This document shows, piece after piece, positions 30,130 to 33,650 of a stretch of 33,650 nt of DNA. The stretch lies in the IMG/VR virus record IMGVR_UViG_3300032282_001580, positions 1 through 33,650 of that record; one strand, given 5' to 3'. The notes beneath the pieces are model-generated. The model did not search any database and was not told the DNA's origin. It saw only the letters and a program-made list of their open reading frames with translations. Each line of letters starts with the position of its first letter. Positions within the stretch are counted from its first letter, which is position 1. The translations under genes and the position numbers were made by a program. This DNA is from a virus.

Positions 30130-30952
30130 CTTGTAATCCTTTCCTCACTTCATTTTCCTTCAGTTTAGGCAACTTGTCAAGGCTGCTTAACTGGGCTTTG
30201 CCCGCGCCACGACTGTTGTCAATAACGCGGATTTGAACCTGGGGGCTGTTGCGGTACTTGGCTGCAATCTGTTCGATCACCTGGCGGGCGCCCAGGTGCG
30301 TTTTCATGTGTTCGGAAAGTGGGACGGTGCGGCCGGTTCCCATCGTTTCTTCCATGCGTTTGGCCCGCTTCAATGCGCCGTTTTCCAAGGCTTCAACTGG
30401 ATCGCGATAGGTGTAAACAATGTCCACCTTGCGTTTGGCGTCCAATGCCTGGCGAATCTTTTTGTCTGCCGAATCAAACGAATTCATGTTTGTGTCGTAC
30501 ACCATTTCCGCTTTGCCCAAACGCGGATCGACCTTTTTGGCCATTTCCATGCCGCTGGTTTTGCCCGCGCCCGTGCCGCCAGCCGTAAAAACTACGGTTG
30601 CGTGGCGATCTTTGGGCGTAGGGTTGGCCAGTTTTTCGGCATATAAGCGTTTAACAAACGCGCTGGATGGCTCATGCACATCGGCCGACTTCGTGCGGTC
30701 GGCGCGGTAATGTTCGGACAGTTCACGGGCCACGTCGGTGTTCAACGTGCGCCCCTCGTCCGATTCCATCAATTGTTGGTACTGCTGTACCAGGCCAGGA
30801 TAGTCGTTTTGCAGCCGCCCAAAATATTCCTGTTCAATAGGATTTTCAGGTTGGTCGCCCATTTGCGGCTGCGGCGCAAGCGCGGAAAGCCGGTTCCCGA
30901 CCGGCATTTGCCCTGGCTGCACCGCTGCCATTGCTGACAGCGGGGTGGCCAT
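30035..30952 (-). CDS. Zeta-toxin-type P-loop kinase
   Basis: 305 residues from the ATG at 30952 (TAATG overlap). Residues 1-85 are a Gln/Pro-rich tail and a helical part. From about 118 the zeta-type kinase fold begins: VVFTAGGTGAGKTSG with the Walker A at 124-132, MVYDTNMNSFDSADKKIRQA at about 150-170, and VDIVYTYRDPVEALENG. Zeta toxins phosphorylate UDP-N-acetylglucosamine and block wall synthesis; phage homologues within virion gene blocks are common, and their targets are unproven. No epsilon antitoxin was found. The longer start at 30985 lies within the preceding gene. Confidence 0.82.
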   Translation of the reverse strand: MATPLSAMAAVQPGQMPVGNRLSALAPQPQMGDQPENPIEQEYFGRLQNDYPGLVQQYQQLMESDEGRTLNTDVARELSEHYRADRTKSADVHEPSSAFVKRLYAEKLANPTPKDRHATVVFTAGGTGAGKTSGMEMAKKVDPRLGKAEMVYDTNMNSFDSADKKIRQALDAKRKVDIVYTYRDPVEALENGALKRAKRMEETMGTGRTVPLSEHMKTHLGARQVIEQIAAKYRNSPQVQIRVIDNSRGAGKAQLSSLDKLPKLKENEVRKGLQDALERAKKSGAISDAIYRGTADYARAASGKP

Positions 30953-31167
30953 TACATTTTGCCGCTGCGGCTGTGTGTGTAGCAAACGCCGCTGCTGCGG
31001 CCGCCGTCAAACTTTTTGTCGGCGCCAGTTGCATCGGCCTTGCCCATCGCAATACCGTTTTTAATCATACCCTTGCGTTCGCCACCGGCGTCGCTGGCTT
31101 TTACGCCCGAAGGTTCTTTTGCATTGCTGCCGTAGCCGTAGCCTTTGGGTTGGTTCATTGCTGACAT
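30952..31167 (-). CDS. Small basic protein before the kinase gene
   Basis: 71 residues from the ATG at 31167, preferred over the ATG at 31182 because GAAAGGG precedes it. The sequence is Gly/Lys/Ser-rich (NQPKGYGYGSNAKEPSGVKA, GERKGMIKNGIAMGKADATG), probably disordered, with YTHSRSGKM at the end. It is coupled to the zeta-type kinase gene by TAATG, so the two are co-translated. It is basic, unlike the acidic helical epsilon antitoxin. The function is unknown. Confidence 0.65.
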   Translation of the reverse strand: MSAMNQPKGYGYGSNAKEPSGVKASDAGGERKGMIKNGIAMGKADATGADKKFDGGRSSGVCYTHSRSGKM

Positions 31168-31178
31168 GGTTTTCCCTT

Positions 31179-31538
31179 TCATTTGAGGAATCGTAGTTTA
31201 TACAACGTGGAATTGATAAGGTCGGCGATTTCGTCAACCAAATTTTGCAATTCCGAATCTTGTGGCAAATCCTTGCGGGCTTCCTCCACAAAATCTTTTA
31301 GGCTGGTCATGTATTCCACGGGGTCTTTAGCGTTGTGAAATTCTTGTGGCCAGGTTTTAATCTGTTTGTACCGGCCCATGAACGCTTCCGCATATTCATC
31401 AACCAGGTCAATGATTTCGGTGTAATACGTGTTCAGGGCTTGGTGAACAGAAAACGAATCCGTACTCAGGTGCATGAAGTGTGCAACTGTTCCTGAATGC
31501 AGCAACGCCGCGATAAATTCGGATGATTCGTCTTCCAT
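31179..31538 (-). CDS. Helical DUF5856-like protein
   Basis: 119 residues, all helical: FIAALLHSGTVAHFMHLSTD, SFSVHQALNTYYTEIIDLVD, EYAEAFMGRYKQI. The spaced His, Asp and Glu residues in helical pairs are a ferritin/Dps-like four-helix pattern, and the sequence resembles DUF5856 of T4-like and other phages. Whether it binds metal is unknown. It is the first gene after the terminator at 31557-31581, and its ribosome site is weak. Confidence 0.7.
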   Translation of the reverse strand: MEDESSEFIAALLHSGTVAHFMHLSTDSFSVHQALNTYYTEIIDLVDEYAEAFMGRYKQIKTWPQEFHNAKDPVEYMTSLKDFVEEARKDLPQDSELQNLVDEIADLINSTLYKLRFLK

Positions 31539-31556
31539 ATTTGCCCATGATAATGG

Positions 31557-31581
31557 AAAAAAGCGGGGGCCGTAACCCCCG
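31557..31581 (-). terminator. Rho-independent terminator after the replication block
   Basis: In leftward RNA CGGGGG (from plus 31581-31576) and CCCCCG (from 31569-31564) form a 6-bp stem with the loop UUACGG, followed by C and six Us. It lies one base after the stop of the HNH gene and separates replication and recombination genes from the middle section. Confidence 0.87.
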
Positions 31582-31582
31582 A

Positions 31583-31963
31583 TTAAGGCAACGGCTCAAA
31601 AAGCCGTTCCCATTCTGCATCATTTGGGATTGGCACGTCAACTGGCCATTGGCCGCTGTCAACCAAACAATCAATGGTTTTTTTGTGCGCCACCCACCAG
31701 GCTTGTTGGCGTTCCCGCTTTGACCATTGGGCGCCCTGGTCAATGTCGTGATGGCACGACGCGCACAATGCGGCCGTCAGGTTGTCGTCAGATTTGATGC
31801 CGCGGCCTTTGCCGCCTCCCCAATTACTGTGCGCGGCCTGGACAAAATGCCCGCTGCCGCACAATTGGCAATCCAGGCTGGCCACCAGGCGCAACAACTT
31901 TTTGCTTCGAACGTAGGGGTGCTTTGGAATTTGCATAATTTGTTTCTTGCGCCAGCCGGTCAC
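31583..31963 (-). CDS. HNH-type nuclease-like protein (DUF968/Ref-like)
   Basis: 126 residues from a GTG that overlaps the NinB stop as GTGA. The zinc/HNH core is CQLCG (Cys32, Cys35), QAAHSNW (His45), then SDDNLTAALCASCHHDIDQG (Cys67, Cys70, His71, His72). Spacing and the AAHSN...K.DD...LC..CHH pattern match the small HNH proteins of lambdoid nin regions. They may nick or resolve recombination DNA. Together with NinB and the VRR-type nuclease before it, it makes up a recombination cluster. The gene ends at a strong terminator. Confidence 0.83.
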   Translation of the reverse strand: MTGWRKKQIMQIPKHPYVRSKKLLRLVASLDCQLCGSGHFVQAAHSNWGGGKGRGIKSDDNLTAALCASCHHDIDQGAQWSKRERQQAWWVAHKKTIDCLVDSGQWPVDVPIPNDAEWERLFEPLP

Positions 31964-32361
31964 GCTTCGATCCCCTTTTCAGCACACCAGGCCAACAGCC
32001 ATTCAATGAATTCGGTGGCGTCGGGAATGGTGAATTTGTGCGTTTGCCAACCCAACTGAACGACGCGCTGGCCATCCAGGCTTGGCGACACTTTGCCAAT
32101 TTTGCGGTCAGTTTCATGTGCCCATTGGTCAATCAACAGTCGTTTCCAATCGTCGGCCGACCAGGTTGAACCGGCCACGCGCATGGCCAAATAAATTTGG
32201 TGGATGATTGCGTGGAACATATCGTTTTGATCCGACGACCTGGTGGCCCGTTTGATTTCCAGGCGCATTTTGTGGCCAGCCATCAAATTGTTTTTGACTT
32301 CCGGCCAAATGTTATCCATCAAAACTTTGGCTTGCTGCGCGTTGTGTAGTTCATAAATCAT
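31960..32361 (-). CDS. ninB: NinB-family recombination protein
   Basis: 133 residues; lambda NinB (Orf) is 146. Characteristic segments are KRATRSSDQNDMFHAIIHQI near 38-57, WSADDWKRLLIDQWAHETDR at 67-87 and TIPDATEFIEWLLAWCAEKG near the end. NinB binds single-stranded DNA and SSB and substitutes for host RecFOR in lambda. It lies between the VRR-type nuclease and HNH genes with 4-bp overlaps on both sides. Confidence 0.9.
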   Translation of the reverse strand: MIYELHNAQQAKVLMDNIWPEVKNNLMAGHKMRLEIKRATRSSDQNDMFHAIIHQIYLAMRVAGSTWSADDWKRLLIDQWAHETDRKIGKVSPSLDGQRVVQLGWQTHKFTIPDATEFIEWLLAWCAEKGIEA

Positions 32362-32645
32362 TTTAATACCCCCAACATTCGCAAAGCCGCGTCAGGCCCA
32401 TCCACAATGGCCAGGGCGCCCCCGCGCCAAGCACCATGCCATTTGATTTGGTCTTCCGTCAATTTACGCGCTGACGGCGTTTTGCGGCCATCCTTAACTT
32501 CCATAAGCAATGTCTTGCCCTGGAATCCAACAAGCAAATCCGGTACGCCCTTGCCAACACCAGCCAAAGATTGAACCGAAGCGCCAGCCGCCCGTAATGT
32601 CGAAACAACTTGTTCATGGTTTGCGTCTATTTTGGCTGCTCTCAT
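32358..32645 (-). CDS. VRR-NUC-type nuclease
   Basis: 95 residues. The small PD-(D/E)XK fold shows GVGKGVPDLLVG with Asp36, MEVKDG with Glu49 and Lys51, and the downstream KLTEDQIKWHGAW, where the Gln and aromatic residues are usual for VRR-NUC. These stand-alone phage forms act as structure-specific nucleases or Holliday junction resolvases. It overlaps its neighbours by ATGA at both ends, inside the replication/recombination block. Confidence 0.85.
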   Translation of the reverse strand: MRAAKIDANHEQVVSTLRAAGASVQSLAGVGKGVPDLLVGFQGKTLLMEVKDGRKTPSARKLTEDQIKWHGAWRGGALAIVDGPDAALRMLGVLK

Positions 32646-32898
32646 GTTTGGCCTTGTTCATATCTTGCCGCAATATATGCGCTGCACCAGGGCCGCGGAT
32701 TTTCTCGATTTTCGTTATCGTGTCCAACCACCAGGCATTCGCCAGCCTGGTTCCCCTCTCGCGTTGGTGAATCTTGAACCGGCGCAACCAATCCCTGGCT
32801 TCGCATTCCCGCCGCCAGGCTTCCGACCAGGTTGGTTTCTCGCCATCCAGCAAGGTCGCCTGTTGCGATAAGGGCTGCGGTGATTTGATCGAAATCAA
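32614..32898 (-). CDS. DUF7696-like protein in an overlapping frame
   Basis: A 94-residue open frame, from a TTG at 32898, covering most of the gene at 32642-32953 in another frame. Its middle (TWSEAWRRECEARDWLRRF, then WWLDTITKIEKIRGPGAAHI and LRQDM) is close to a common small phage protein with the pattern 'ECEAR..L......YL..V.K.RG..AA..L...M' (DUF7696). It has no evident ribosome site, and its end overlaps the nuclease gene by 32 bp. Either both frames are used, or a frameshift joins them, or one likeness is chance. Confidence 0.5.
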   Translation of the reverse strand: MISIKSPQPLSQQATLLDGEKPTWSEAWRRECEARDWLRRFKIHQRERGTRLANAWWLDTITKIEKIRGPGAAHILRQDMNKAKHESSQNRRKP

Positions 32899-32953
32899 AG
32901 GTTTGTCCCTCTTTTATTTTGTTCAACAGTAAATGGCCATCTTCCCGCGTCAT
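32642..32953 (-). CDS. Small protein in the replication block, frame supported by coupling
   Basis: 103 residues. The frame begins at 32953 with an ATGA overlap to the gene before it and ends at 32642 with an ATGA overlap to the nuclease gene, which supports it strongly. The N-terminal part (MTREDGHLLLNKIKEGQTFD, FDQITAALIATGDL) looks like real protein. The second half (PTREGNQAGECLVVGHDNEN) is less so and coincides with the DUF7696-like sequence in the other frame. The function is unknown. Confidence 0.55.
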   Translation of the reverse strand: MTREDGHLLLNKIKEGQTFDFDQITAALIATGDLAGWRETNLVGSLAAGMRSQGLVAPVQDSPTREGNQAGECLVVGHDNENRENPRPWCSAYIAARYEQGQT

Positions 32954-33162
32954 TGAATTCGACCTCTCATTGCTGCAATATGCACCCTTTGTTGATCGAT
33001 CAATTCATCACGTTGATGGCAAACTTGTTGATACAAGTTGTATAAAGTTTCAACGCCATAAGACAATCGCCGAAGTTCGGCAGCCGCACGACATTGGGCT
33101 TCCAGGCTCGCATCGTTGCATTCAAGGTAATCGCATAATTGCAAAAGTTCTTCGCGTGTCAT
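32950..33162 (-). CDS. Small helical protein in the replication block
   Basis: 70 residues, helical throughout (TREELLQLCDYLECNDASLE, AQCRAAAELRRLSYGVETLY, QQVCHQRDELIDQQRVHIAA), with several cysteines. It overlaps both neighbours by ATGA, so it belongs to the coupled replication operon. No family was recognised. Confidence 0.65.
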   Translation of the reverse strand: MTREELLQLCDYLECNDASLEAQCRAAAELRRLSYGVETLYNLYQQVCHQRDELIDQQRVHIAAMRGRIQ

Positions 33163-33548
33163 TTTGGAAACCTCATTTTTTCTGTCATTTCGCGCAACTT
33201 GGCCAATGCTTCCTGTTTAGCCTTTTCTGTGGCAATTCGTTCGTGAACGGTCGGCTGCCTGGTTATCATCGTTTCGGGCTTGTCAGGAATGCGCGGGCCA
33301 TCGTTTAACAGTTTTTTAAATGCCAAGGCCGACGGCGGCCGGTCAGGGTTCATGTGCTGCAACGCGTAATCCATCTTTGGCCGGTATGTCAGGCCGCGGC
33401 CACATTCGTCAATCCACACCTGGCGAATCAGGTTTGGATCAACGTCGCGCCAATGGTTGGCAAACGTGGCGCCATAAATCGCGTTCATTTTGCTGAACAC
33501 GTAATCGAAGCCGCTTTCGGCATCACAAAAGTCGCTTGCGTTCCACAT
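33159..33548 (-). CDS. Possible helicase-loader-like (lambda P-type) replication protein
   Basis: 129 residues from the ATG at 33548 with a strong ribosome site (GGAGGTG). The sequence VFSKMNAIYGATFANHWRDV, then NLIRQVWIDECGRGLTYRPK and RPPSALAFKKLLNDG, resembles the N-terminal domain of phage P-type replication proteins ('F..M.AIYG..F...W......ELW...L......I......P..P.FL.L'). The end is a Lys/Glu helix. The protein lies directly after the DUF1376 initiator, overlapping its stop by 26 bp, exactly where lambda P follows O. It is short for a loader, so the assignment rests partly on position. Confidence 0.6.
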   Translation of the reverse strand: MWNASDFCDAESGFDYVFSKMNAIYGATFANHWRDVDPNLIRQVWIDECGRGLTYRPKMDYALQHMNPDRPPSALAFKKLLNDGPRIPDKPETMITRQPTVHERIATEKAKQEALAKLREMTEKMRFPK

Positions 33549-33650
33549 CGGACACCTCCACGGTTTGTTCAGGTTTTGCCCAAAACGGGGCTGGTGCTGC
33601 CTTTGGTGTTGCCAGGCCGCGGGTAAGGGCTGCCATTTGCGCCAAACGGG
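33523..33650 (-). CDS. DUF1376 replication gene, 3' end (second copy of joined segment)
   Basis: This is the same gene as the one starting at 760. The segment 33528-33650 repeats bases 1-123, and 33523-33527 supplies the last codons and the TGA stop (33525-33523). The encoded end is PEQTVEVSDVERKRLL. It is not an additional gene. Confidence 0.85.
   Translation of the reverse strand, partial: RLAQMAALTRGLATPKAAPAPFWAKPEQTVEVSDVERKRLL
33528..33650. repeat. Terminal direct repeat, right copy
   Basis: Identical over 123 bases to the start of the window; see the left copy. Removing either copy gives one continuous circle. Confidence 0.93.

Noticed and set aside
1-33650. tRNA genes, integrase and attachment sites
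   Set aside because: No tRNA-like sequence was noticed, no integrase or recombinase of the site-specific type was found among the proteins, and no att core could be supported. A dedicated tRNA scan was not possible here.

Overview
The window is one complete, circularly assembled genome of a tailed phage. The first 123 bases are repeated exactly at the end, so the unit is 33,527 bp. No bacterial genes, tRNAs, integrase or CRISPR array were seen. The virion genes follow Salmonella phage P22: small and large terminase, P22-type portal, scaffold, P22-type coat, gp4-like and gp10-like tail accessory proteins, then three ejection proteins. This points to a short-tailed podovirus that packages by headful. 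The holin and M15-peptidase endolysin imply a Gram-negative host. The gene families suggest a proteobacterium, perhaps a freshwater betaproteobacterium, but the host is inference only.

There are two opposed transcription units. The control region lies at about 864-1180. A 52-residue P22-Cro-like repressor is read leftward from a TTGACA/TAACAT promoter. Rightward early promoters lie at 1103-1131 and, again, at 2000-2029. All three promoters carry the palindrome TTAAG-N4-CTTAA, or a close variant, in the same position. This is the core of the P22 operator as I remember it, yet no CI/C2-type repressor gene was found. The rightward unit (1181-5227) holds an LPD29-domain protein, several small unknown proteins, a lipoprotein, and a recombination set of ERF annealing protein, YqaJ exonuclease and SSB. 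It ends in two cysteine-rich proteins.

The leftward unit runs from cro through the window junction and on to 5224. It starts with replication genes: a DUF1376 (lambda O-like) protein encoded across the junction, and a possible P-like protein. Small genes, a VRR-type nuclease, NinB and an HNH protein follow, closed by a terminator at 31557-31581. The middle section (31538-28278) holds many small phage-typical proteins, a zeta-type kinase and a GroES homologue. The morphogenesis section (28281-5224) contains terminase, portal, scaffold and coat, then a terminator at 21404-21431. After it come three fibre/spike proteins, the tail accessory proteins, a cupin, the ejection proteins, two coiled-coil membrane proteins, holin and endolysin. 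Most neighbours overlap by ATGA or TAATG, which suggests translational coupling.

The most notable non-coding signals are three. The first is the shared operator/promoter geometry around cro. The second is two duplicated early leaders that each appear to start exactly on a two-codon ORF (ATG-CCC-stop). The third is a tandem array of 7-bp and 11-bp repeats inside the O-like gene, a good candidate for the replication origin.
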